Assembly: GCA_964511065.1 (NCBI GenBank)
Contig: CAZEEG010000090.1
Span: 1-23,199 of the forward strand
Reading direction: 5' to 3'
DNA: 23,199 nucleotides
From: CALBRZ01 sp964511065
GTDB taxonomy: Bacteria > Planctomycetota > Planctomycetia > Pirellulales > S012-138
The position numbers were made by a program, and so were the translations under genes. A model generated the notes under the pieces. That model was given only the letters and a program-made list of their open reading frames with translations. It made no database searches and had not been told where the DNA came from. Below, piece by piece: positions 7,963-14,968 of the stretch (position 1 is the stretch's first letter; each line of letters begins with the position of its first letter).

Positions 7963-8291
7963 GGCGAGAATCCCTCAACGTTGAAAGCCGACGGACCACA
8001 AGAATGCACGTACCCCACCCTATGACGCTTCACCGGCAAAGATAGTTCCACGATCGGTGCGCGGAAAGTTGCCACCAGGGGACATGCGTGGGGATGCGAT
8101 GCGAATGCATCCTGATGCGGCGAGGGCGAGTCGCCCCTCCGCGATGCACCATCCCCCCAGGCGAGCGTGCAAGCGAGGAAACGGCCGTCACGACCGGCGC
8201 AGCGGGTCAAGCTTCATCAGAACCGCATCGTGTGATTGGTAGGCGGTGCCGAGGGTTATGGGATGGAGGCCGCGACGGGGGGGCGCAGACC
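7963..8291. other. Intergenic region with one inverted repeat
   Basis: About 330 bp between two minus-strand genes. The short frames here give low-complexity translations and no motif. The region should contain the promoter of the DUF4139-like gene. A GC-rich inverted repeat lies at 8117-8142. Confidence 0.5.
8117..8142. repeat. GC-rich imperfect inverted repeat
   Basis: The segment gagggcga (8122-8129) pairs with tcgcccctc (8131-8139) with one unpaired base. Flanking gcg and cgc extend the stem. The loop is very short, and no T-run is present on either side. It may be another interspersed palindrome or a weak terminator for the gene ending at 8292. Confidence 0.5.
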
Positions 8292-9086
8292 CTATGAGGC
8301 TGGAGGCGCGGTTACGGCCGATTGGGAATCCTCGGGAATGATGCTCAGGCCGTCGGACGCGCGCAGTTGAATGCGGTAGGTCTTACCCTTTTGGGCCTTG
8401 ATGTTGACGGCCTCGCCATGGACGGCACGCAAGCCCACTTCGGCCGCCTTGCGGCGGTCGTTGGCGTAGTCCCAAAAGTTCTCCCAGATGTCGCTCTCCA
8501 GGGCCGACATTTCCCGCCCCCGGGCATACGAGGCCTGGAGCGTGCTGGCATCGTCGAGCAGATGACCTTCTGCCGGTTTCTCCTTGTCGCCGAAGATCGA
8601 ACGGAACAGGCAGATGGAGGTGTTCTTGGTATCGACACCGTTTTCCACGTGTTCGTCGAAGAACTTGGCTACCCAATATTCGACATACACCCGTTCGCCG
8701 CGGATGTTGAATTCTCGCGGGGATTGAAGCGGATTGCCGTTATTATCCAATTCTGCGAAGCGCACCCGGGTGACGGGCTGTCCCTGCTCATCTTGCCATT
8801 GATCGACCACTTCCAGTTGGGCCACGCGCTGATCGAACTTGAGCAATCGAAGGGAGGTTTCCAGCCGGGCGATTTCCTCTTCCTGTTTTTGGATTTGCTC
8901 CTCGCGGCGCTTCAATTCTGCGGCATCGCGCTTGGCCTGCTGGCGCAATTCGTCGCGTTCGCGTATCGCCAGTTCGTGCTCCGCATACTTGGAATACGCG
9001 ATCCAGGCCCCGCCGCCAATCAGGCCTACGGCGATCAGCGAAACCGTCGCCCGAATGAAGTTGCTGATCGAATCCAACTTTGGCAT
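8292..9086 (-). CDS. Hypothetical single-pass membrane protein with coiled coil, 264 aa
   Basis: The family is not recognised. The frame extends to 9230, but the ATG at 9086 (MPKLDSISNF) is preferred: it has AGGAG about 11 nt upstream, the upstream residues are Pro/Arg-rich, and the longer version would run into the 14-bp tandem repeat. A single membrane segment lies at about 11-31, followed by a strongly charged Glu/Arg/Lys/Gln coiled coil at about 36-83. The remaining 180 residues form a soluble domain containing WVAKFFDEHVE and a Trp-rich segment (DIWENFWDYAND). The topology suggests an inner-membrane anchor with an extracytoplasmic or cytoplasmic domain held away by the coiled coil. Its orientation cannot be fixed from sequence alone. 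Confidence 0.75.
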   Translation of the reverse strand: MPKLDSISNFIRATVSLIAVGLIGGGAWIAYSKYAEHELAIRERDELRQQAKRDAAELKRREEQIQKQEEEIARLETSLRLLKFDQRVAQLEVVDQWQDEQGQPVTRVRFAELDNNGNPLQSPREFNIRGERVYVEYWVAKFFDEHVENGVDTKNTSICLFRSIFGDKEKPAEGHLLDDASTLQASYARGREMSALESDIWENFWDYANDRRKAAEVGLRAVHGEAVNIKAQKGKTYRIQLRASDGLSIIPEDSQSAVTAPPAS

Positions 9087-9208
9087 AGCAGGCCTTGCTC
9101 CTGGGGATGCGGGCCACGGACGTGGAGGGTTGGGATGTGATGGAAAAGGTTCGAAACGGGCGCGAACTATAACAGGCTCCTTCCTCCGGACGCAACGGAA
9201 GGTGCCAA

Positions 9209-9292
9209 GGCACCATCTCGTTGGCACCATCTCGTTGGCACTATCTCGTTGGCACTATCTCGTTGGTACTATCTCGTTGGTACTATCCCTGT
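9209..9292. repeat. 14-bp tandem repeat, six units
   Basis: Units of 14 bp follow one another without spacers: two of ggcaccatctcgtt, two of ggcactatctcgtt, one of ggtactatctcgtt and a final degenerate ggtactatccctgt. The variants occur as adjacent pairs, each step adding one C-to-T change. The bases just before the array (9201-9206, ggtgcc) can pair with the start of unit one. Fourteen is not a multiple of three and no gene reads through it. Confidence 0.92.
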
Positions 9293-9487
9293 TGCTGCCA
9301 TCCCACGGGGCGTCTGGCGCCGCAGTCTCCCCGCCGCGGCGGCCTGCTGCCCTACTTTTCAAAAAACCGTGTTTTCAGAATACCGTGCCCGTGCGCGCCC
9401 CGCCTTTTGCCAGGCCGTTTTCGCCAGGGATTCACGCCTATAATCTTATGCTGGCAAGTTCGATGCCCTGCCTTGGATATTGGCCCG

Positions 9488-9513
9488 CAGCCCCCCTTTA
9501 TTCTGGGGGGCTG
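9488..9513. repeat. Perfect hairpin, 9-bp stem, C6/G6 arms
   Basis: cagcccccc (9488-9496) pairs perfectly with ggggggctg (9505-9513) around the 8-nt loop tttattct. It is structurally similar to the hairpin at 9758-9785. Confidence 0.75.
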
Positions 9514-9757
9514 GTAGACGTTCCCAGCGGGGCTGGGGGGCCGCGATTGGGGGCCAGTCGTCCAAGCGAAGCACACACCTCCTCGTGCCGACACATTTAA
9601 TCGTAATCAACTCTGGATGGCTGGGCATCCCTGGACGCTGATTGGCTTTTCCGGCAGGCACCGGTTTGTACGAAGACGCTCAAGTCTTCACTGGGCGTGT
9701 CAGCGGCATGGAGACCCTGGGTGCCATCGCTGCGGGGGGCCATCAGGCGTATCCTCG

Positions 9758-9785
9758 CCCCCCAGCAACTACCAGTGCTGGGGGG
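9758..9785. repeat. Perfect hairpin, 10-bp stem, C6/G6 arms
   Basis: ccccccagca (9758-9767) pairs perfectly with tgctgggggg (9776-9785) around the 8-nt loop actaccag. The bases that follow (acaggaaatacagggtca) recall the conserved flanks of REP-like elements, but this resemblance is from memory only. It lies about 120 bp upstream of the serA start. Confidence 0.75.
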
Positions 9786-9902
9786 ACAGGAAATACAGGG
9801 TCATGTTTCCGAAATTGGGGGCATGTTGAAGCCGGCAGAGAACTGGTATCATCGCCTGCGCACACCTGTTTGTCTGCGTTTTTGACGGATTTGAGGCTGC
9901 CC

Positions 9903-11528
9903 ATGCATCGCGTCATTATTCTCGACCCGCTCGCCAAGGAAGGCCTGGCCATGCTGGAGGAGGCGCCCGGGATCGAGTACGAAGTCCGCACCGGTTTGAA
10001 GGGCGAAGACCTGCGCCAAGCTCTGATGGAATTCGATGGCGCCATCTGCCGGAGCGGCGTCAAGCTCACCGCCGACGTGCTGGCCGGCAACCGCCGCCTC
10101 AAGGCCATCGTCCGCGCTGGCGTGGGCACCGACAACATTGATAAGGTAGCCGCCACCCGGGCTGGCATCGTGGTGATGAACACTCCCGGCGGAAACACCC
10201 TCAGCACCGCCGAACACACCATGGCCATGATGCTCGCGATGTCGCGCAACATCGCCCCGGCTTACCAGGCACTCTGCCAGTGCAACTGGGACCGCAAGAG
10301 TTACATGGGGGCGCAACTGGCCGGCAAGACGCTGGGAGTGGTCGGGCTGGGACGGATTGGCCAGGCCGTTGCCGCCCGAGCCAAGGCCTTTGAAATGCGG
10401 GTGTTGGGCTACGATCCGTTTCTGACCCCAGACCGGGCTGGTCAGTTGGGAGTGGAACCGGTTGATCGCGTTGAGGCCATGCTGCCGGAAGTGGATTACC
10501 TCACCGTCCACACCCCGCTGACCGACGAAACCCGAAACCTGATCGACATGCCGCAGCTTGAACTGCTCAAGCCGGGCGTGCGGCTGGTGAACTGCGCCCG
10601 CGGCGGCATCTACAACGAGGCTGCCCTGGTTCAGGGCCTCAAGTCCGGCAAGATCGCCGGCGTGGCGCTCGATGTATTTGAAACCGAGCCTTGCACGGAA
10701 AGCCCGCTCTTTGGCATGCCGGGCGTCGTCTGCACGCCGCACTTGGGAGCCAGCACCGAGGAGGCTCAAACCCAGGTGGCCGTCGAAGCGTGCGAGTTGC
10801 TGATCGACTACCTGGGCACCGGAGCGATTCGCCATGCCGTCAACATGGCGCCGTTGGATGCGCGGCAACTGGAAGCCATCCGCAATGAATTGAACATCGC
10901 CTACCGGTTGGGGCTGCTGCTGGCCCAATGGCACGCCGGGCAAACCAAGCGGGTGCAGTTACGGTACCGGGGCGAAGTGGCCGACAAGAACACCCGGCTG
11001 ATCAGCGCCGCCTTCGCGGCCGGCCTGCTGGAAAACGCCCTCGAAGAAGAAGTGAACATCGTCAATGCCGAGGTGCTGCTTCGCGAACGCGGGATTGAGC
11101 TTTCCGAGGAATCGCGGAGCGAGATGGGGGGCTTTCGCAGCCTGATCGTGGCCGAACTGGAAACCGACGAACGCACCTACACGGCCGCCGGGACTGTCTT
11201 CGGCCAGAAGATGCTCCGCCTGGTCCAATTGGACAGTTACCGCCTGGAAGGCTACCTCGACGGCACGCTGCTGATCTTCAGCCACCAGGACGTGCCCGGC
11301 ATCATCGGTGCCGTGGGGACGATCTTCGGCCGGCATCAGGTCAATATTGCTCAAATGGCGGTGGGCCGCGCTGGCGACACGCCAGGGACCGACGCCGTGG
11401 GCGTGTTGAACCTGGACAGCATCCCGCCCGAATCGGCCTGCGAGGAAGTCACCGCGCACCCGCATATCAAGAGCGTGAATGTGATCCAGCTTCCGCCCGC
11501 CGGTGAAATGCCCCCCTGGCTAGCCTAG
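9903..11528 (+). CDS. serA: D-3-phosphoglycerate dehydrogenase, long ACT-containing form
   Basis: SerA oxidises 3-phosphoglycerate to 3-phosphohydroxypyruvate with NAD, the first step of serine synthesis. The ATG at 9903 has GAGG 6 nt upstream and gives 541 aa, the normal size of the long type. The Rossmann motif GLGRIG is at 148-153. The catalytic set is present: R233 in NCARGGIYNE, E262 in FETEP and H280 in TPHLGAST. An intervening allosteric domain follows the catalytic part, and a C-terminal ACT domain lies at about 455-530 (DVPGIIGAVG, then QVNIAQM), which in relatives binds serine for feedback control. The protein ends PPWLA. It stands alone, with a long non-coding upstream region and a convergent glycosyltransferase gene downstream. 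Confidence 0.96.
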   Translation: MHRVIILDPLAKEGLAMLEEAPGIEYEVRTGLKGEDLRQALMEFDGAICRSGVKLTADVLAGNRRLKAIVRAGVGTDNIDKVAATRAGIVVMNTPGGNTLSTAEHTMAMMLAMSRNIAPAYQALCQCNWDRKSYMGAQLAGKTLGVVGLGRIGQAVAARAKAFEMRVLGYDPFLTPDRAGQLGVEPVDRVEAMLPEVDYLTVHTPLTDETRNLIDMPQLELLKPGVRLVNCARGGIYNEAALVQGLKSGKIAGVALDVFETEPCTESPLFGMPGVVCTPHLGASTEEAQTQVAVEACELLIDYLGTGAIRHAVNMAPLDARQLEAIRNELNIAYRLGLLLAQWHAGQTKRVQLRYRGEVADKNTRLISAAFAAGLLENALEEEVNIVNAEVLLRERGIELSEESRSEMGGFRSLIVAELETDERTYTAAGTVFGQKMLRLVQLDSYRLEGYLDGTLLIFSHQDVPGIIGAVGTIFGRHQVNIAQMAVGRAGDTPGTDAVGVLNLDSIPPESACEEVTAHPHIKSVNVIQLPPAGEMPPWLA

Positions 11529-11550
11529 CCGCGCCCCCTGCGGCTTCCAT

Positions 11551-11586
11551 CAGCCGAACTTGAATCCGCTGAATTTCAGTCGGCTG
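11551..11586. terminator. Weak inverted repeat between convergent genes
   Basis: cagccga (11551-11557) pairs with tcggctg (11580-11586) around a 22-nt loop containing a smaller ctgaa/ttcag palindrome. It sits 22 nt past the serA stop, between two convergent genes, where a bidirectional terminator is expected. There is no clear T-tract. Confidence 0.3.
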
Positions 11587-11689
11587 GCTAACCATCGGTA
11601 ACCGGGCAACTGCGGGCACGCGGTGCGATGTTTCCATCGATCAGGCATGCACCATTAGTGCCAGGGCCCCGCTGGAAATGAGCAGACAT

Positions 11690-12811
11690 TCATGCTCGCG
11701 AACGTGATCCCTCAGATGGTTCGACGCCTACGTTAGTTTCTGCCTTCTTGGTCAGGCTCTTGGGTGGACGCAAGCCAGCGGGACTGGACGTAGATTCCAA
11801 TTCACCAAGCCATTGCTGGTATTGCCAGCGGCCGACCGTGGCGGCCGGCAGCCAAAGCTGCATCAGGTTGCGCAGCGCTGAAGGGTAACGCACCCCGCAA
11901 CGGTACAAGCGATAGAGCCGGGCAATCCGAGACAGACCAGGATTGTGCAGCCGGCAGAATTGTTCCAGCAGGACTGCCGCGTTCGCGTTGGCGGGCGTTT
12001 GTCGCTCCAGCAGTCGGAAGCGTAATTGGTGAGCCTGGCATGCTGCTCGGAGGTAGCGCTGTTGCGCTGCGACCAGGAGCGAGCCTTTCGCCCATGCCCG
12101 GCGAAGAGTGGCCCAGGGCCCCCGAGCGCCCACCTGGTTTGCGGCGTGCTGCCGGTAATCCATCGTAGCCGACGGCACAAACTCCAGGTGTCCTGCCACC
12201 GCTGCGCACAGGGCCAACCACCAGTCGTGCATCACAGCCTGGGCTGGCAGCGGGCAAGCTAACGCCCGCAGCGGCCCATTGAACATGAAGGTGCAGCCGG
12301 TGGCAAAATTGCGCACCAGGAGCGAACGGAGTGGGGATTGCCGCCGGGGGCATAACCGCTGCTGCTTAATGAACGAAGGGTGGATGACGCGCAAGCTAGC
12401 ATCCACCACTTGCAAGTCGGTGTGGACCAGAATCGGAGTTTGCTTGCCGTGAGCGGTTTCGGCCGCGGTTAGCGCGGCGAGCGAGCGGCTGATCTTGTCC
12501 GGATGCCAGACATCATCCTGGTCGGCGAACATCAGGCAGGTGGCGGCGCGCGCGGCGGGGTGCTCCATCAGGCGGCCAAAGTTCTGCGCCGGCCCCTGGT
12601 TTCCCTGCTCATCCTGCATCAAAGAGATGCGATCGTCGGCCGCGGCGAAGGCTGCCACAACGGCCACGGTATCGTCGCGCGAACCATCATCGCGCACGAT
12701 GAGCCGCCAACGGCGGTGGGATTGTGCTTGGATGCTAGCAATCTGCTGCGCGAGATACGGAGCACCGTTGTAGGTCGCGCAGAGGATGCAGACCTCGCGG
12801 CTGGCTGTCAT
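11690..12811 (-). CDS. Family 2 glycosyltransferase (surface polysaccharide type)
   Basis: This is a GT-A fold glycosyltransferase that moves a sugar from a nucleotide donor to a growing surface glycan. Motifs in order: CATYNGAPYLAQQIASIQAQ (11-30), the nucleotide-binding DDGSRDDT (41-48), DQDDVW (97-102, DXD-type metal site) and HDWW (195-198), a motif common in rhamnosyltransferase-like GT2 proteins. The length of 373 aa is somewhat longer than the typical 300, the extra being a basic and Ser-rich tail. No clear Shine-Dalgarno sequence precedes the ATG. It is divergent from the nonulosonic-acid genes and may belong to the same surface-glycan locus. The donor and acceptor cannot be told from sequence, and it does not look like a nonulosonic acid transferase. 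Confidence 0.88.
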   Translation of the reverse strand: MTASREVCILCATYNGAPYLAQQIASIQAQSHRRWRLIVRDDGSRDDTVAVVAAFAAADDRISLMQDEQGNQGPAQNFGRLMEHPAARAATCLMFADQDDVWHPDKISRSLAALTAAETAHGKQTPILVHTDLQVVDASLRVIHPSFIKQQRLCPRRQSPLRSLLVRNFATGCTFMFNGPLRALACPLPAQAVMHDWWLALCAAVAGHLEFVPSATMDYRQHAANQVGARGPWATLRRAWAKGSLLVAAQQRYLRAACQAHQLRFRLLERQTPANANAAVLLEQFCRLHNPGLSRIARLYRLYRCGVRYPSALRNLMQLWLPAATVGRWQYQQWLGELESTSSPAGLRPPKSLTKKAETNVGVEPSEGSRSRA

Positions 12812-13202
12812 GACGACATTTACTGAACGGATGGCTGAGAGTGATCGGCGGCGAAAGTCTTAGCAACAAAGGCCATTGCTTGCAATTGCAACGGCAGAGC
12901 GAACGGGTATTTGGATGCTTGTGACAGGATAGCGGGGAATCACAACGTGCGTTATGAGCACACCCAGACTGACCACCGCGGCAGACCAAGATCAGAACAC
13001 GAATACCCGGGTTCGCGCGGGGGGCGACTGATTGTAAGCCCTTTTTTGCGATGGAGTTGGCTGCCAGCGGGCCATCAACCCTTTTGGGCTGCACGGGCGG
13101 GATGACGGCGGCAAGTTGGGCTTGCTGTGCCAAAGGGGGTATGCTATAAGCCGTCGCTCGCCGGCTAAGGAGTAGCCGTGGCAATTGCGTTTGCTTCCAC
13201 AG
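12812..13202. other. Divergent intergenic region upstream of the nonulosonic-acid locus
   Basis: About 390 bp lie between the divergent glycosyltransferase and hisF-like genes. A long minus-strand frame (12735-13901) crosses it, but this overlaps both real genes and has no recognisable motif. The region contains one plausible plus-strand promoter (13122-13150) and a Shine-Dalgarno-like AAGGAG at 13167-13172. Confidence 0.55.
13122..13150 (+). promoter_or_regulatory. Candidate sigma70-type promoter for the nonulosonic-acid operon
   Basis: TTGCTG at 13122-13127 and TATAAG at 13145-13150 are separated by 17 bp, the best spacing for a housekeeping promoter. Both hexamers are near consensus. They stand out in GC-rich surroundings, immediately before the AAGGAG sequence and the first gene of the locus. 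Confidence 0.45.
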
Positions 13203-14102
13203 ATGGACGGAACCGCTGTGATCCGCATTATTCCGCGACTGGATATCAAGGGCCCCAATCTCGTCAAAGGCATCCACCTGGAAGGGTTGCGGGTGCTGGG
13301 GAAGCCCGAGGCGTTTGCCCGCTATTACTATGAAAGCGGTGCAGACGAACTCTTCTACATGGATGCTGTCGCCAGCTTGTACGAGCGGAACAGTCTGCTG
13401 GACACCATCGAGCGTACATCGCAAGCGGTGTTTATTCCGCTGACGGTGGGCGGTGGCCTGCGGAGCGTCGACGACATTCGACAAGCGCTGCGAGCGGGTG
13501 CCGACAAGGTGGCGATTAATACCGCGGCGCTGCGCCGCCCGGAGATGATCCGGGAAGCCGCCGAGGCGTTTGGTTCTTCGACCATCGTGGTGGCTATTGA
13601 GGCCATTCGTCAGCCAGATGGCACATACGAGTGTTTCACCGATTGCGGTCGCGAGCAGACCGGGGTGAATGCCATCGAGTGGGCCGAGCAGGCAGCGGAA
13701 CTCGGCGCCGGTGAACTGGTGGTGACCTCGGTGGATCGCGAGGGCACTGGCAAGGGCTTCGATCTGGAGCTGACTCGTGCGATTGCAGACCGGGTATCCA
13801 TTCCGGTGATTGCCCATGGCGGAGCTGGCAAGGTCGACGACGTAGTGGACGTAGTGACACAGGGACACGCCGACGCGGTGTGTGTGGCTTCGGTACTTCA
13901 TTATAAATTTATCGAACAGAACTGTGCCGCTAATGCCGATTATGCAGACGAGGGAAATACGGAGTTCCTGCGGCGGGGTGCGGCGTTCGGGAAGATTCAG
14001 CCGGGGACCATCCGCGAGATCAAAGAACGGATGGCCGCCGCCGGATTGGACTGCCGTCTGGACGTGTATGAATCAGTGACAGCAGGACGTGTGTCTGATT
14101 AA
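13203..14102 (+). CDS. hisF: HisF-like subunit of a sugar-amidation system (WbuZ/HisF2 type)
   Basis: This is a TIM-barrel protein related to imidazole glycerol phosphate synthase HisF, but it sits with a HisH paralogue and a sugar amidotransferase, so its likely job is to channel ammonia from HisH to that enzyme. Seen: PRLDIKGPNLVKG near the start (D14), TVGGGLRS (81-88), INTAALRRPE, VVVAIEAIR (129-136), TSVDREGTGKGFD (175-187) and HGGAGK (205-210). The second catalytic Asp of true HisF (Thermotoga D130) is Glu here (E133), and the first segment reads PRLD rather than the usual CLD. A C-terminal extension past LHYK is longer than in HisF. The start is uncertain: ATG 13203 has no clear Shine-Dalgarno sequence, and TTG 13185 lies 12 nt after AAGGAG. 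The next gene follows after 161 bp. Confidence 0.88.
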   Translation: MDGTAVIRIIPRLDIKGPNLVKGIHLEGLRVLGKPEAFARYYYESGADELFYMDAVASLYERNSLLDTIERTSQAVFIPLTVGGGLRSVDDIRQALRAGADKVAINTAALRRPEMIREAAEAFGSSTIVVAIEAIRQPDGTYECFTDCGREQTGVNAIEWAEQAAELGAGELVVTSVDREGTGKGFDLELTRAIADRVSIPVIAHGGAGKVDDVVDVVTQGHADAVCVASVLHYKFIEQNCAANADYADEGNTEFLRRGAAFGKIQPGTIREIKERMAAAGLDCRLDVYESVTAGRVSD

Positions 14103-14263
14103 GCACCAGGCTCTAGCCGCGGCACCAGTGCAACAGAATATGGCGCGCTGGTGGTTGCGATAGTGCCAGTGCTCAAGACCGCCGTCTGCGGAGCTGGGAT
14201 TGGGGGCAGGTGGCGTGGGCGGGCATTTGCTCCGGTTCTCGAAGCAAAGGATTCGTTTCGATT

Positions 14264-14968
14264 ATGCGTGAGACAACTGAGCCCGTCCGCATGGCCATTG
14301 TGGATTATGGGTTGGGCAATCTGTTTAGCGTGAAATATGCCTGCCAAGAAGTAGGCATTGAGGCCAGCATCACTTCAGACCGCGCAGAATTGCTGGCCGC
14401 AGACGGCATCCTGCTGCCCGGGGTGGGAGCATTTGGCGACGCCATGGCCTGTTTGCGTCGGCTAGGGCTCGTGGAAACCCTGCAGGAAGCAGCGGCTAGC
14501 GGCAAGTGCCTGGTGGGCATTTGCCTGGGCATGCAACTGCTGATGAGCGAGAGCTTTGAATTCGGTCGCCACCAGGGGCTGGGCATTCTGCCGGGCCAGG
14601 TGTTACGGCTGGAGCAGCCGATGGGACCGCGAGGGCCGCTGAAGGTGCCACAGGTGGGTTGGAACCGTATTTACCGTCCGAGCACAAGTGGCGATCCATG
14701 GCAGGGAACGCCGCTAACAGGCTTTGAAGACGGGGTTTCGATGTACTTCGTGCATTCATATTACGTGCAGGTAGAGCGGGCGGAAGATGCCCTCTGCCTG
14801 ACCCGGTACGGCCACTTGGAATTCTGTTCGGCTGTGCAGCGAGGGAACGTGCTGGGGTTCCAATTTCATCCGGAGCGGAGCGGCCAGCGGGGACTGAAAG
14901 CGTACGCTGGGATCGCACAATACATTCGTCAGGATCACTTGAACGGGGAGTACCGACATGCCGCATGA
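14264..14968 (+). CDS. hisH: HisH-like glutamine amidotransferase subunit (sugar amidation)
   Basis: This is a class I glutamine amidotransferase that hydrolyses glutamine and passes ammonia to the neighbouring HisF-like barrel. The nucleophile is C87 in GICLGMQLL, and the other triad members are H202 and E204 in FHPERS. The HisH-type VPQVGWN lies at 128-134 and YFVHSYYV at 161-168. Length is 234 aa from the ATG at 14264, which has AAAGGA 12 nt upstream; a second ATG at 14291 begins the conserved AIVDYGLGN. Its stop overlaps the start of the amidotransferase gene by 11 nt, so the two are probably translationally coupled. No other his genes are present, so a role in histidine synthesis is unlikely. 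Confidence 0.92.
   Translation: MRETTEPVRMAIVDYGLGNLFSVKYACQEVGIEASITSDRAELLAADGILLPGVGAFGDAMACLRRLGLVETLQEAAASGKCLVGICLGMQLLMSESFEFGRHQGLGILPGQVLRLEQPMGPRGPLKVPQVGWNRIYRPSTSGDPWQGTPLTGFEDGVSMYFVHSYYVQVERAEDALCLTRYGHLEFCSAVQRGNVLGFQFHPERSGQRGLKAYAGIAQYIRQDHLNGEYRHAA

Larger units (their letters stand above)
9087..9902. other. 816-bp non-coding region with tandem repeat and hairpins
   Basis: This separates a minus-strand gene from serA and must hold promoters for both. The frame of serA stays open upstream to 9642, but that translation is low-complexity and crosses a perfect hairpin, so it is not taken as coding. The structures are a 14-bp tandem repeat (9209-9292) and hairpins at 9488-9513 and 9758-9785. 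A possible weak promoter for serA is TTGAAG (9826) with TATCAT (9847), but the 15-bp spacing is short. Confidence 0.6.

Noticed and set aside
9209..9292. CRISPR array
   Set aside because: The 14-bp units follow each other with no spacers and there are no cas genes; it is a simple tandem repeat.
9642..9902. Possible 87-residue N-terminal extension of SerA
   Set aside because: The extension is low-complexity, crosses a perfect 10-bp hairpin, and the ATG at 9903 has a well-placed GAGG and gives a normal-length enzyme.
9849..10943. Minus-strand open frame of 364 codons opposite serA
   Set aside because: SerA carries all catalytic motifs in the other strand; this frame is its low-complexity complement.
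13040..13060. T6 run as an intrinsic terminator
   Set aside because: The sequence before it gives only a 4-bp stem, and the position between divergent genes is not where a terminator is needed.
12735..13901. Minus-strand open frame of 388 codons across the glycosyltransferase/hisF intergenic region
   Set aside because: It overlaps the 5' ends of two genes with clear catalytic motifs and has no recognisable domain, so it is a shadow frame.
13203..14968. Histidine biosynthesis operon fragment (hisF, hisH)
   Set aside because: No other his genes are present, the HisF-like protein lacks the catalytic D130, and the next gene, overlapping hisH, is a sugar amidotransferase.
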